A program made the translations under genes and the position numbers. A stretch of 64,000 nucleotides of DNA from Vibrio parahaemolyticus. Its GTDB lineage: Bacteria; Pseudomonadota; Gammaproteobacteria; Enterobacterales; Vibrionaceae. Of the stretch, positions 27,076-36,065 are shown piece by piece (the first letter of the stretch is position 1; each line of letters begins with the position of its first letter). The stretch spans positions 1,747,789 to 1,811,788 of the forward strand of contig NZ_UHIL01000002.1 of the NCBI RefSeq assembly GCF_900460535.1, written 5' to 3'. Under the pieces are notes generated by a model that saw only the letters and a program-made list of their open reading frames with translations, did not search any database and was not told where the DNA came from.

Positions 27076-27813
27076 TTAACCATTGCTCTTTTGCATGATT
27101 AACTGACGGTTTTTTGCTGCTCTAGGGCAGTCCTCGCAGAGCTTTCTTCCTTCACACTTGTACACCAAGCAGCAGCTTTTTCTGACCAGTTTGAGCGGTT
27201 GCTCATGAGGCACACCATGCAAAGCATCGATATGACACTCATCCAGCCCCAGAGCACTAAGCCACAAGCTAGCATGCTCTTTAATGATGGCATCGGTCAG
27301 TTGAGGGAAATGTTGCTGTAACCTTAACAAGCACGCCAAAATACCGTCTGACATCAACTGATGAGTAAACCCCGGACGAATGCGAATCCACTCGTTCATC
27401 TGTTCTTGATAAAAATCGAACAAAGCTCGAATTTGACGCCCTGCCTGCGCAATCAATATTGTGTGACTACCTTGAATATGTTCCTGATCCGCAAAGCGAA
27501 ATCCTCTAACAAAGCAGGGCTGTAAGTACTGCGCCATATTGCGTAAATTCGGGAGCGAATGAAAACCGTAGATAGAGACAAGCGCAACGTAGATTGGCTG
27601 CCAACAGAGCAAATCCCATGTTCTTGTGAGCCAATACGCCCTTCCGGCCTCTGGATACGTTTCAGAAAGTTGACGATACAACTCTTGGACGATGGGATTG
27701 ATATCATTATCGATATGAATGGCATCCGACTCAATGCGACCAATATCGCCATGTAAATAAGGAGTGATGGTTTGCGATGTTTGAAAGAGTTGCGGGAAAA
27801 ATGACTCGGACAT
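27076..27813 (-). CDS. FhuF-type siderophore ferric-iron reductase
   Basis: A 245-residue FhuF-family protein. The C-terminal [2Fe-2S] motif is KSCCLVYKCEGRKLCEDCPR, the family's unusual CC-x10-C-x2-C pattern. These cytoplasmic reductases release iron from imported ferric siderophores. It lies just upstream of the receptor gene in the same direction, with a Fur box between the two, and a weaker Fur-like site upstream of its own start. That pairing supports a shared iron-starvation role. Confidence 0.85.
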   Translation of the reverse strand: MSESFFPQLFQTSQTITPYLHGDIGRIESDAIHIDNDINPIVQELYRQLSETYPEAGRAYWLTRTWDLLCWQPIYVALVSIYGFHSLPNLRNMAQYLQPCFVRGFRFADQEHIQGSHTILIAQAGRQIRALFDFYQEQMNEWIRIRPGFTHQLMSDGILACLLRLQQHFPQLTDAIIKEHASLWLSALGLDECHIDALHGVPHEQPLKLVRKSCCLVYKCEGRKLCEDCPRAAKNRQLIMQKSNG

Positions 27814-28231
27814 GATTGCGTGCGGTTACGGTTTGAGATCTGCCCCCTTTATACTTAACCATGAATCGCAATGCAAACTATTATCTTTTGTATTTGCGCA
27901 TTTTATATACCGTTGACCGGCGCTCCAAGTCAGTATCCATTTCGTTGCTCAACCACTTGAGTAAAACGACACACTATAAAATTCAACAAATGATTAAATC
28001 ATCAGCAGGTTTTGAGGTATTTCGATTTAAAAATGCCACAGCATAAAAACACCTTGGTAAAAGGTCTGTAACAGTTCGCTCTGATAGCGTGAGTTATTGC
28101 CAATAATTGAATATTGCTGTTTCTTATCCAACGGAATGTGAACAACATGAAGTATTTTCCATCTGAATATCGGGACAATATAACTAGGTAATTTGGCTAT
28201 ATAGCCCTCTGTTTTGAATAAGGAAATCCAC
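27814..28231. other. Divergent intergenic region, ferric reductase/Dcu carrier
   Basis: About 418 bases without a gene. A weak Fur-like site (CGCAATGCAAACTATTATC, 27867-27885, 12 of 19) lies upstream of the reductase. A perfect 12-base palindrome GGCTATATAGCC (28195-28206) lies 26 bases before the Dcu start. No clear FNR or CRP box was found. Confidence 0.4.
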
Positions 28232-29563
28232 ATGTTGTATCTTGAGTTTCTATTTTTGCTCGTGATGCTGTATATCGGCTCACGCTATGGTGGTATCGGC
28301 CTCGGGGTCGTATCTGGTATTGGTTTGGTGATTGAAGTCTTTATCTTTAAGATGCCGCCAACCTCCCCTCCTGTCACCGTTATGTTGATCATCCTAGCGG
28401 TTGTAACATGTGCATCGATTCTTGAAGCCGCAGGCGGTTTGAAATACATGCTTCAAGTTGCCGAACGTGTGCTTCGTAAAAACCCAAAACGCGTCACCCT
28501 GATCGCTCCTTTTGTGACTTACTTTATGACTTTCTTGCTCGGTACAGGTCACGCGGTTTACTCCATTATGCCAATCATTGGCGACGTTGCATTGAAAAAC
28601 GGCATTCGTCCTGAGCGTCCAATGGCGGCGGCGTCTGTCGCCTCTCAAATCGCAATCACAGCCTCACCAATTTCAGCGGCTGTGGTTTACTACTTAGCGC
28701 AACTCTCTGATATTCAGCACGAGATCACTCTGCTTTCTATTTTGCTCGTTACGGTTCCAGCAACACTATTCGGTACGTTGCTAATGTCACTTTACAGCAT
28801 CAAACGAGGTAAAGAACTGGAAGACGACGAAGAATACCAAGAGCGTTTGAAAGATCCTGTGTGGCGTGAAAAGATCCTCAACACAACTGCAACGTCTCTT
28901 GACGAAGTGCTACCAACAAGTGCTCGCAACTCTGTGTTGCTGTTCATCGCTTCTATCTTGGTTATCGTCGTTATCGCGATGTGGCCAGACATTCGTACTA
29001 TTGTGGATGGCGCGAAGCCAATTAGCATGGCCGTTGTCATTCAAATGATGATGCTCTGCTTCGGCGGTATCATTCTTCTTGCAACCAAAACTGATCCGCG
29101 AGACGTGCCAAACGGTGTGGTATTCAAATCGGGTATGGTGGCGGCAATTGCTATCTTCGGTATCGCATGGATGTCTGATACTTACTTCCAATACGCAATG
29201 CCTCAATTCAAATCTGGCATTGTAGAGATGGTAACGAACTACCCTTGGACGTTCGCACTGGCGTTGTTCATTGTATCGGTTGTGGTGAACTCTCAAGCAG
29301 CAACGGCTCGTATGATGCTGCCTGTTGGTCTTGGCTTGGGTCTGGATCCTGCACTGCTTATCGGTCTAATGCCAGCGGTGTACGGTTACTTCTTTATTCC
29401 GAACTACCCTTCTGATATCGCGACAGTGAACTTCGATACATCAGGTACAACTAAGATTGGTAAGTGGTACTTCAACCACTCATTTATGTCGGTAGGTTTG
29501 ATTGGTGTGATCGGCGCGTGTTGCTTAGGTTACGTACTAGGACAAATCATCATTCCTTCATAA
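28232..29563 (+). CDS. Anaerobic C4-dicarboxylate transporter, DcuA/DcuB family
   Basis: A 443-residue membrane carrier with about 10-12 membrane segments that exchanges fumarate, malate or aspartate with succinate in anaerobic growth. Family segments are KNPKRVTLIAPFVTYFMTF, GTGHAVYSIMPIIGDVA, ERPMAAASVASQIAITASP and YPSDIATVNFDTSGTTKIG. It shares marks with both DcuA (SQIAITASPISAAVVY) and DcuB, so no symbol is given. The ATG at 28232 has AAGGAAA upstream; a TTG at 28214 was rejected. Confidence 0.9.
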   Translation: MLYLEFLFLLVMLYIGSRYGGIGLGVVSGIGLVIEVFIFKMPPTSPPVTVMLIILAVVTCASILEAAGGLKYMLQVAERVLRKNPKRVTLIAPFVTYFMTFLLGTGHAVYSIMPIIGDVALKNGIRPERPMAAASVASQIAITASPISAAVVYYLAQLSDIQHEITLLSILLVTVPATLFGTLLMSLYSIKRGKELEDDEEYQERLKDPVWREKILNTTATSLDEVLPTSARNSVLLFIASILVIVVIAMWPDIRTIVDGAKPISMAVVIQMMMLCFGGIILLATKTDPRDVPNGVVFKSGMVAAIAIFGIAWMSDTYFQYAMPQFKSGIVEMVTNYPWTFALALFIVSVVVNSQAATARMMLPVGLGLGLDPALLIGLMPAVYGYFFIPNYPSDIATVNFDTSGTTKIGKWYFNHSFMSVGLIGVIGACCLGYVLGQIIIPS

Positions 29564-29585
29564 ACAACCTGTAAAGTAAGATTGG

Positions 29586-29638
29586 AAGGCGAGTCATTGT
29601 ACGCATAAGTACAGCCTGAATGACTCGCCTTTTCTTTG
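29586..29638 (+). terminator. Terminator of the Dcu gene
   Basis: A 13-bp perfect stem AAGGCGAGTCATT/AATGACTCGCCTT followed by TTCTTT. The 20-base loop contains a GTAC/GTAC mini-stem. Confidence 0.8.
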
Positions 29639-29651
29639 TCTAGTCTAATGA

Positions 29652-30140
29652 TTACAGCAAGAAATCATCATCAATCGCGACGAAATTATCAGCACAATCA
29701 ATCAAGGTTTGCGAGGTTAACCTTGGTACACCATAGACGGTGACCTTCTTGTTGTAGCGCTGCTGAATACGTTCCACCAGCAAACTGAAGTCGCCATCAC
29801 CAGAAACCAAAATCACGCGGTCAACATCAGGCGCAATCTCAATCGCATCGAGAGTGATACCGACATCCCAATCCCCTTTGGCGCTGCCATCTCGACGCTG
29901 AATGTAAGGCTTCAACATCACCTCAAATCCCACACCTCTTAGAATGTGATGAAACTGGCGTTGCTTCGGATCGTTACTGGCAATGGCATAAGCTTTTGCG
30001 CTTACTACTTGCTTTTCTTGTGTCGCGACATACCAAAACTGGTTGTAGTCAAAGTTACTGCGATACGCTTCGCGACAAGTGTAATAAACGTTTTGAACGT
30101 CAACGAGAATGGCGATTTTTTCTTTGTGGTCTGATTGCAT
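29652..30140 (-). CDS. NYN-domain (LabA/DUF88-type) putative nuclease
   Basis: A 162-residue NYN-domain protein, a PIN-like ribonuclease fold. Conserved acidic residues that would bind metal are visible in ILVDVQNVYYTCR, KGDWDVGITLDAIE and ILVSGDGDFSLLVERIQQR. The family is related to LabA and human limkain; RNA processing or regulation is the expected role, but its target is unknown. It is a single-gene unit on the minus strand. Confidence 0.85.
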   Translation of the reverse strand: MQSDHKEKIAILVDVQNVYYTCREAYRSNFDYNQFWYVATQEKQVVSAKAYAIASNDPKQRQFHHILRGVGFEVMLKPYIQRRDGSAKGDWDVGITLDAIEIAPDVDRVILVSGDGDFSLLVERIQQRYNKKVTVYGVPRLTSQTLIDCADNFVAIDDDFLL

Positions 30141-30257
30141 GGTGATCTCATACCGATAATTTGCCGCCTACCCTAAGCCAGATCGCCCAAAAGCACAATG
30201 AGCCAATTCCACTAAACTTAACGTATAAACGGAAAATCGCGTTTTTAGGAGTGAGTC

Positions 30258-30698
30258 ATGGGTGGAAAGTTATTGGTGATACTGCTTTTGTGCGTCTTTG
30301 CCTCGACGGCACTCGGCTATCCTGCGCACACTCAATACTGGCCGCATCGCAGTGTTCTGTATTTCGCGCCTGAAAATGATGATTACGTAAAACAGTTCTT
30401 GCTTGAAGCATTGATGCACGAGTGCGAGTTAGTTGATAGAGATGTCGTCACACTGGTGATCACAGAAGATGGCTACACCGTGCCAAGCTGGCTTAAAGAA
30501 GAGTTTGATTTAAAGATACTCGCAGAGATCTACAGCGTGAAAAAAGGCGAGCACACTGCGATTTTGCTCGGTAAAGATGGCTTAGAAAAATACCGCTGGG
30601 GGGCAGAAACCGACTGGCAATACATTAACGATTTGATTGACCAAATGCCGATGCGAAAACAAGAGATGCAGAGGCAACGAAGCCCCTGCGAAATCTGA
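30258..30698 (+). CDS. DUF4174 secreted protein
   Basis: A 146-residue protein with an N-terminal signal peptide (VILLLCVFASTALG, cleavage near residue 20). The mature part, HRSVLYFAPENDDYVKQFL through HTAILLGKDGLEKYRWGAET, matches the DUF4174 family, which has a thioredoxin-like fold without redox cysteines. The function is unknown. An AGGAGTG site precedes the ATG. Confidence 0.8.
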   Translation: MGGKLLVILLLCVFASTALGYPAHTQYWPHRSVLYFAPENDDYVKQFLLEALMHECELVDRDVVTLVITEDGYTVPSWLKEEFDLKILAEIYSVKKGEHTAILLGKDGLEKYRWGAETDWQYINDLIDQMPMRKQEMQRQRSPCEI

Positions 30699-30742
30699 AG
30701 TACTTGAGGAAATGAAGACTCGTGAATAAACAGGATTCTTCG

Positions 30743-31501
30743 TTACTTTCCGAACCACGCCAACTTATTATGCAGCTGCGTAACGCTCCCCACCACAATC
30801 AATGCAGGGCTCACTGCTTGCTCTGCCATGCTAGACAGTTCATTTAGTTTACCTTGGAACACGCGTTGCTCTGGTCGCGTCCCATTTTCGATGATTGCGC
30901 ATGACATTTCTGGGTCTAAGCCGTGCGTGATGAGCTTGTCCATAATGTGACTGCTTTGCTTCAACCCCATGTAGAACACAAGCGTGTTGTTTGATTGCGC
31001 TAACGAGCGCCATTCAATTTCGCGACCGTCTTTTTGCACGTGACCCGTGATGAATTGAACGCTTTGCGCATGATCACGGTGCGTTAGTGGAATACCTGCG
31101 TAAGCCGTCGCCCCCGCCGCAGCGGTGATCCCCGGCACCACTTCGTATTGAATACCGTATTCTGCAAGCTCTTCCAACTCTTCACCGCCACGTCCAAAGA
31201 TAAATGAATCACCACCTTTTAGGCGCACAACGCGTTTCCCTTCTTGTGCTTTTTCCACCAAAATTTGGTTGATCTTATCTTGTGGTACGCAGTGAAAGTC
31301 GAGCTTTTTCCCGACATAAATCATCTCTGCGGATGCCTGTGCTAACTCTAGAATCTCTTTCGATACCAAACGGTCATACACCACAACTTCAGCCGCTTGA
31401 ATCGCTTTCAAACCTTTGACCGTCAGTAAATCCGGATCGCCAGGCCCAGCACCAACAAGAGAAACAAAGCCGCTGTTTAAAGATGAGTTCGCAGTAGTCA
31501 T
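30743..31501 (-). CDS. cobA: Uroporphyrinogen-III C-methyltransferase
   Basis: A 252-residue SUMT that methylates uroporphyrinogen III twice with S-adenosylmethionine to give precorrin-2 for siroheme. Motifs: [61 protein letters not shown]. It has only the methyltransferase domain, lacking the oxidase/ferrochelatase part of CysG. It is downstream of nirC in the same direction, mirroring E. coli nirBDC-cysG, and supplies the siroheme needed by NirB. A Nar-type motif in the 172-base gap suggests an additional promoter of its own. Confidence 0.93.
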   Translation of the reverse strand: MTTANSSLNSGFVSLVGAGPGDPDLLTVKGLKAIQAAEVVVYDRLVSKEILELAQASAEMIYVGKKLDFHCVPQDKINQILVEKAQEGKRVVRLKGGDSFIFGRGGEELEELAEYGIQYEVVPGITAAAGATAYAGIPLTHRDHAQSVQFITGHVQKDGREIEWRSLAQSNNTLVFYMGLKQSSHIMDKLITHGLDPEMSCAIIENGTRPEQRVFQGKLNELSSMAEQAVSPALIVVGSVTQLHNKLAWFGK

Positions 31502-31567
31502 ATCAACGCCTATCGGAAAATTTGGATATAAAGAGTAACACTCACTTAAGTGGCTTAGGGTTCAAAC

Positions 31568-31582
31568 TACCCCAAGGAGTTA
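31568..31582. promoter_or_regulatory. Nar-type motif upstream of cobA
   Basis: TACCCCAAGGAGTTA, preceded by TTCAAAC just like the site at the nirB promoter (35720). It lies about 67 bases before the cobA start and resembles a degenerate NarL/NarP inverted heptamer pair. Confidence 0.4.
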
Positions 31583-31638
31583 TTACTTTTTATAGCTAAA
31601 TCAATACAATATCTATCGAAAGTTAAATGAGTTGAATA

Positions 31639-31660
31639 GCCCTACCACCAAAGGTAGGGC
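31639..31660 (-). terminator. Hairpin after nirC
   Basis: Stem GCCCTACC/GGTAGGGC with a 6-base loop just after the nirC stop; only a weak T-tract follows, so termination may be partial and let transcription continue into cobA. Confidence 0.5.
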
Positions 31661-31673
31661 CAAATAAAGCGGT

Positions 31674-32522
31674 TTATTTTGCGATTGCAGGTTCTGCAAT
31701 AACGTCCTCTTCTACACTTAGAGAAGGCGCTGTTTTCGCATGAGTTAGGTACAGTGGCAAACAAGTCATGACAAGACCACCGATGATGTTACCTAGAATG
31801 GTTGGGATTAAATTGAAGTTCAACCAAGTCGCGATACCAAAGTCCGCACCTAGAATCATACCTAGTGGGAATAGGAACATGTTTACCACCGTGTGCTCAA
31901 ATACAAGTGCGAAGAAGATGAAGATTGGGAACCACATCATCGCCACGCGACCGGATACTGAACGCGCAGTCATGTTGCCAATCACGCCTAGACACACCAT
32001 TAGATTACAGAAGATGCCGCGTACGAAACACGTGATCCATCCGTCCATACCCATGTTTTCAAAACCAAGGCTACGCGCTGTAGAAACAGCGACAAACTTC
32101 TTCGCTACCGCGTTGAGTTCTAGAGAAAAGTTACCGGTTAGAGAAATCGCCACAAGGTAAGCCACAATCAGAGAACCAATCAGGTTACCCAAACCTACCA
32201 GCCCCCAGCAACGGAAAATACGCCCCCAAGTGATGCTCGGACGGTTTGCGAACTTCGCCAAAGGTGCAAGACCAAATACACCTGTAACTAGGTCGTACCC
32301 CATCACACTAAGAATCACAAAACCAACAGGGAAAACAAGTGCACCCACAAGGCCAATTCCCGTTTGCACCATCGCCGTAATCGCGACAACTACCGCTAAC
32401 GACAAAATAATGCCGGCCATCGTGCCACGAAGCAGAAGGTCGCGCGTGCTTGTATTGGTTTTTGCTTCACCCACGTTGATCATGGTTTGCACGAATTCAG
32501 CAGGTTTAAAGTCTGTAGACAT
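31674..32522 (-). CDS. nirC: Formate/nitrite transporter NirC
   Basis: A 282-residue FNT-family pentameric channel with about six membrane segments that carries nitrite (or formate) across the inner membrane. Typical FNT segments are LRGTMAGIILSLAVVVAI, FPVGFVILSVMG and the region after NLMVCLGVIGNMTARS. It is in the nirB-nirD-nirC-cobA order, so nitrite import or export for NirBD is the likely role. The ATG at 32522 was chosen for its AAGGAC ribosome site; a TTG six codons earlier was rejected. Confidence 0.9.
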   Translation of the reverse strand: MSTDFKPAEFVQTMINVGEAKTNTSTRDLLLRGTMAGIILSLAVVVAITAMVQTGIGLVGALVFPVGFVILSVMGYDLVTGVFGLAPLAKFANRPSITWGRIFRCWGLVGLGNLIGSLIVAYLVAISLTGNFSLELNAVAKKFVAVSTARSLGFENMGMDGWITCFVRGIFCNLMVCLGVIGNMTARSVSGRVAMMWFPIFIFFALVFEHTVVNMFLFPLGMILGADFGIATWLNFNLIPTILGNIIGGLVMTCLPLYLTHAKTAPSLSVEEDVIAEPAIAK

Positions 32523-32571
32523 GAATGTGTCCTTATTCAAAATTGAAAGTTAAAAGTTGAAGATTGAATAG

Positions 32572-32660
32572 AGAAAGGCTTCCCGCTGACATCCACTGCT
32601 GTCGACATCATCTCGCTTCCCTGTCCCCCGGAAATGATGCTTGGAAAGCCTTTGTCTATT
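32572..32660 (-). other. Structured intergenic element between nirD and nirC
   Basis: A closing stem AAAGGCTT (32574-32581)/AAGCCTTT (32646-32653) encloses a stem CATCAT (32606-32611)/ATGATG (34-39 of the next block, 32634-32639) with inner TTCC/GGAA pairs, and a short GACA/TGTC stem (32588-32603). Together they can form a three-way junction. The element is not coding in a convincing way and is separated from nirD by another hairpin. It could be a dispersed repeat or a cis-acting RNA. Confidence 0.45.
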
Positions 32661-32695
32661 GAATCTATGAAACGGATACCGAAAGGCGAAGAAAC

Positions 32696-32719
32696 ATCCC
32701 TCCTCCACAGAGGAGGGAT
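32696..32719 (-). terminator. Hairpin after nirD
   Basis: A perfect 10-bp stem ATCCCTCCTC/GAGGAGGGAT with a 4-base loop, 6 bases after the nirD stop. There is only a short T-tract (GTTTCTTC), so it may attenuate rather than stop transcription into nirC. Confidence 0.55.
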
Positions 32720-32724
32720 TAAAC

Positions 32725-33048
32725 TTACGCTTGAATCTCGACTTCGCCGTTTGTCACGCGCGCTTTGTACGCTTTCACGTTGAAACGCTCGTCTTCCATA
32801 CAAGCACCTGTTGTCAGGTTAAAGCGTTGCTTCTTAAGCGGGCTCGCCACCCAAAGCTCTCCTTGATGCTCACAAATCAAACCGCGAGAAAGCACGTTCG
32901 ATTGGAAGAACGGGTCGGTGTTGCTGATAGCTAACACTTCTTCCGCTTCTGTTGGGCGAAATACCGCAACTTGCTGACCATTAACCAAAGCACAAACGCC
33001 AGTGCCCGGTACGATGTCGTTGATTTGGCAAATCTTTTCAAATGACAT
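32725..33048 (-). CDS. nirD: Nitrite reductase small subunit NirD
   Basis: A 107-residue Rieske-fold protein without the cluster-binding Cys/His pairs, as is normal for NirD. It is the small subunit of cytoplasmic NADH-dependent nitrite reductase. Segments: VPGTGVCALVNGQQVAVFR, CEHQGELWVASPLKKQRFNL and GACMEDE. The ATG at 33048 has GGGAAGG upstream at the right spacing; the TTG two codons earlier is too close to it. It starts 13 bases after nirB. Confidence 0.93.
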   Translation of the reverse strand: MSFEKICQINDIVPGTGVCALVNGQQVAVFRPTEAEEVLAISNTDPFFQSNVLSRGLICEHQGELWVASPLKKQRFNLTTGACMEDERFNVKAYKARVTNGEVEIQA

Positions 33049-33061
33049 GTTCAACCTTCCC

Positions 33062-35626
33062 TTATGCTTCAGTGATCGCTACGTGTAGGATGTCGCCTTT
33101 CGCTTCAGGATGTTTCTCCGTGAAGGTCGCTGGGCGGTGCTGTTCGCGCTCTTGAACAAACACAACGTTGTCATCGCGCTTGTCAGAGTTGATGAAGTGT
33201 GCGAAACGAGTCAGTTGTGATTCGTCGTTGATAGTCGCAGTCCACTCACACTCGTACTCGTCTACAAGCTTCGCTACGTCTGCTTCTAATTGAGCGTTGA
33301 TGCCAAGTTTGTCTTCAACAATCACTGCGCGTAGGTAGTCAACACCTCCTTCCATGTTTTCCATCCAAACTGATGTGCGTTGTAGTGGCGCAGCAGTACG
33401 GATGTAGAACATCATGAAGCGGTCGATGTACTTAATTAGCGTTTCTTTATCTAGGTCGCTTGCTAGTAGGTCTGCGTGACGAGGTTTCATGCCGCCGTTA
33501 CCACAAACGTACATATTCCAACCTGCGTCAGTCGCGATGATGCCAAGGTCTTTACCTTGTGCTTCCGCACACTCACGAGTACAGCCAGAAACACCGAACT
33601 TCATCTTATGAGGCGTACGAATGCCTTTGTAACGGTTCTCGATGTAAGAACCTAGGCCAACAGAATCTTGAACGCCGTAACGACACCAAGTTGAGCCAAC
33701 ACATGTCTTCGCCATACGAAGTGCTTTTGCGTACGCTTGACCTGTTTCGAAACCAGCGTCGATAAGCTTGCGCCAGATCTCTGGAAGATCGTCTTTTTGA
33801 GCACCAAACAGACCAATACGCTGAGCGCCGGTGACTTTGGTGTATAGGTTGTATTCTGCAGCAACGTTCGCTAGTGCACCCAGTGCTTGAGGTGTTACTT
33901 CACCACCCGCCATACGTGGAATAACAGAGTAAGTACCGTCTTTTTGGATGTTACCTAGGAAGTTATCATTCGTGTCGTGCAGCTTAACCAGTTGTGGCTT
34001 AAGAATGTGCTCACCCCAGCAAGAAGCCAAGATAGAACCAGCCAATGGTTTACAAACTTCACAACCGTAACCTTTACCGTATTTCTCTAGAAGCTCATCA
34101 AACGTTTTGATCTCTTCAATACGGATTAAGTGGAATAGCTCTTGACGTGAGTATGCAAAGTGTTCACACACGTCGTTCTTCACTTCGATGCCAGATTTAG
34201 CAAGCTCGGCGTTTAGAACAGAAGTGACTAGAGGAATACAACCACCACAGCCTGTACCTGCGCCAGTCACTGCTTTGATGTCACCCAATGTGTGGTGACC
34301 ATCAGCAACCGCTTGAGCGATCTTGCCTTTTGTCACGTCGAAACATGAACAGATCACTGCGCTCTCTGGTAGAGCGTCTGCACCTAGTGCTGGTTTCTCA
34401 GCGCCTGCGTGTGCAGGAAGGATCAAGGCATCTGGGTGTTCTGGTAGGTCGATTTCGTTCAACATCAGTTGAAGCAGATCGCCGTAGTCAGACGTATCAC
34501 CCACCAATACCGCACCGAGCAGTTTCTTGTTGTCTTCAGAAACGATAAGACGTTTGTAAACTTCTTGCTCTTCGTTTTGATAAACGTAGCTCTTACAACC
34601 TTCTGTACGGCCATTCGCATCACCGATAGAGCCCACTTTCACACCAAGCAGTTTTAGCTTCGCAGACATATCAGCGCCTTCGAATTTGCTTTCTGTGTTA
34701 CCTAGTAGGTGATCAACCGCAACGGTCGCCATCTTGTAACCAGGAGCAACAAGGCCGTAGAACATTTCATTCCAAGACGCACACTCACCAATCGCGTAGA
34801 TGTTCTCATCAGAAGTCTGGCAGTGGTCGTTGATGGCAACACCGCCACGAGGGCCAAGTTCTAGCTCCATTTGGCGAGCCAATTTGTCTTGTGGACGAAT
34901 ACCCGCAGAAAATACGATGAAGTCTGTCTCTAACTCAGTGCCGTCAGCAAAACGCATGACGTTACGAGCATTTTTACCTTCTGCTGCAATCTCTAGCGTG
35001 TTTTTGCTGGTATGAACGTTCACGCCCATACGCTCGATTTTTTGACGAAGTTGATTACCACCAGCAAGGTCAAGTTGCTCAGCCATTAGCTTTGGCGCGA
35101 ACTCAACGACGTGTGTTTCTACACCGAGTGCCTTTAGTGCGCCTGCAGCTTCAAGACCTAGCAGACCACCACCGATAACCACGCCTGATTTGCTCTTCTT
35201 CGCACACGCTTCGATCGCTTTAAGATCTTCGATTGTGCGGTAAACAAAACAGTCTTTGCTTTCATGACCTTTGATAGGCGGAACAAATGGGAATGAGCCA
35301 GTAGCAAGAATCAGCTTATCGTATTGAACTTCACGACCAGTGCTTGAGTAAACGATTCGGTTTTCACGGTTGATGTTAATCGCGCGTTCACCGATCAACA
35401 TATTGATGCCGTGTTTCTCGTAAAAGCCTTCTTTAACTAGAGACAGTTCGTCAGCTGTGTGGTGAGAAAAGTAAGAGGAAAGGTGCACACGGTCGTATGC
35501 GACACGAGGTTCTTCACAGAAAACGGTGATATCCATTTGCGAGACATCCGTTTTCTCGACTAAGTCTTCGATGTAACGGTGCCCTACCATACCGTTACCG
35601 ATAACTACTAGCTTCAACTTGCTCAT
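33062..35626 (-). CDS. nirB: Nitrite reductase large subunit NirB
   Basis: An 854-residue NADH-dependent nitrite reductase that reduces nitrite to ammonium in the cytoplasm. Order of domains: FAD/NAD(P)H oxidoreductase (KLVVIGNGMVGHRYIED, SGVVIGGGLLGLEAAGALK), [2Fe-2S] BFD-like domain (CSCFDVTKG, GAGTGCGGC), ferredoxin-like half-domain, and siroheme/[4Fe-4S] domain with the cysteines in TCVGSTWCRYG and SGCTRECAEAQGKD. The length is normal and all cluster ligands are present. It heads the nirBDC-cobA operon, with AGGAAG as ribosome site and FNR and Nar-type sites upstream. Confidence 0.96.
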   Translation of the reverse strand: MSKLKLVVIGNGMVGHRYIEDLVEKTDVSQMDITVFCEEPRVAYDRVHLSSYFSHHTADELSLVKEGFYEKHGINMLIGERAININRENRIVYSSTGREVQYDKLILATGSFPFVPPIKGHESKDCFVYRTIEDLKAIEACAKKSKSGVVIGGGLLGLEAAGALKALGVETHVVEFAPKLMAEQLDLAGGNQLRQKIERMGVNVHTSKNTLEIAAEGKNARNVMRFADGTELETDFIVFSAGIRPQDKLARQMELELGPRGGVAINDHCQTSDENIYAIGECASWNEMFYGLVAPGYKMATVAVDHLLGNTESKFEGADMSAKLKLLGVKVGSIGDANGRTEGCKSYVYQNEEQEVYKRLIVSEDNKKLLGAVLVGDTSDYGDLLQLMLNEIDLPEHPDALILPAHAGAEKPALGADALPESAVICSCFDVTKGKIAQAVADGHHTLGDIKAVTGAGTGCGGCIPLVTSVLNAELAKSGIEVKNDVCEHFAYSRQELFHLIRIEEIKTFDELLEKYGKGYGCEVCKPLAGSILASCWGEHILKPQLVKLHDTNDNFLGNIQKDGTYSVIPRMAGGEVTPQALGALANVAAEYNLYTKVTGAQRIGLFGAQKDDLPEIWRKLIDAGFETGQAYAKALRMAKTCVGSTWCRYGVQDSVGLGSYIENRYKGIRTPHKMKFGVSGCTRECAEAQGKDLGIIATDAGWNMYVCGNGGMKPRHADLLASDLDKETLIKYIDRFMMFYIRTAAPLQRTSVWMENMEGGVDYLRAVIVEDKLGINAQLEADVAKLVDEYECEWTATINDESQLTRFAHFINSDKRDDNVVFVQEREQHRPATFTEKHPEAKGDILHVAITEA

Positions 35627-35691
35627 TGTACTTCCTAAGGGTTAGGTTCTTATCACTGAGCGCATTGTTAATTGTGAAAGAAAATTAATAC

Positions 35692-35705
35692 ATGATGTAA
35701 ATCAA
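35692..35705 (-). promoter_or_regulatory. FNR box of nirB
   Basis: ATGATGTAAATCAA matches TTGAT-N4-ATCAA at nine of ten positions. Taken as -41.5 it predicts a start near 35657, with TAACAAT as a plausible -10 on the minus strand. Confidence 0.7.
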
Positions 35706-35719
35706 TTACAAATTCAAAC

Positions 35720-35734
35720 TACCCTAAAGGGGTA
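35720..35734 (-). promoter_or_regulatory. NarL/NarP-type site of nirB
   Basis: TACCCTAAAGGGGTA: two inverted Nar heptamers (TACCCCT on the minus strand fits TACYYMT) one base apart. The centre is about 28 bases from the FNR centre, as in E. coli nirB (-69.5 against -41.5). Confidence 0.6.
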
Positions 35735-36065
35735 GTCGGCTCTATTTGCTCTGTTTACCTATAAATTAAGGTAATTTATTAACGAATATTGGTAGTTTTT
35801 ACAAAGAACGCTTATAAGCAATCAGCTGCCCATGATAAGTTATGGTTATAAGGAAAAATTTTGTACCGAACAGCGTTCGAAGTGTTTGATAGTTTTAGAA
35901 AAAATCAAGCCCCACAATAAAAATCTTTTACTAGCTAACAGATTGCATAAAGACTAGAATCAAAAGCAGTTCATATGGAATGAAAACCATGTGATTTATA
36001 CCGTAATTGACATATAGAGCGCCGTCCCATGTTTATGAGGCGGCATTTTATTTGGGAGTCATAAA

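Larger units (their letters stand above)
35627..36065. other. Divergent intergenic region nirB/rnk
   Basis: 439 bases without a gene. The nirB half holds the FNR and Nar-type sites; the rest is AT-rich. Short GCCG/CGGC pairing (36022-36046) is present in the leader in front of rnk. Confidence 0.5.

Noticed and set aside
32537-32803. 88-codon minus-strand frame between nirD and nirC
   Set aside because: It overlaps the nirD 3' end in another frame and runs through two hairpins, so it is explained better as a structured intergenic element.
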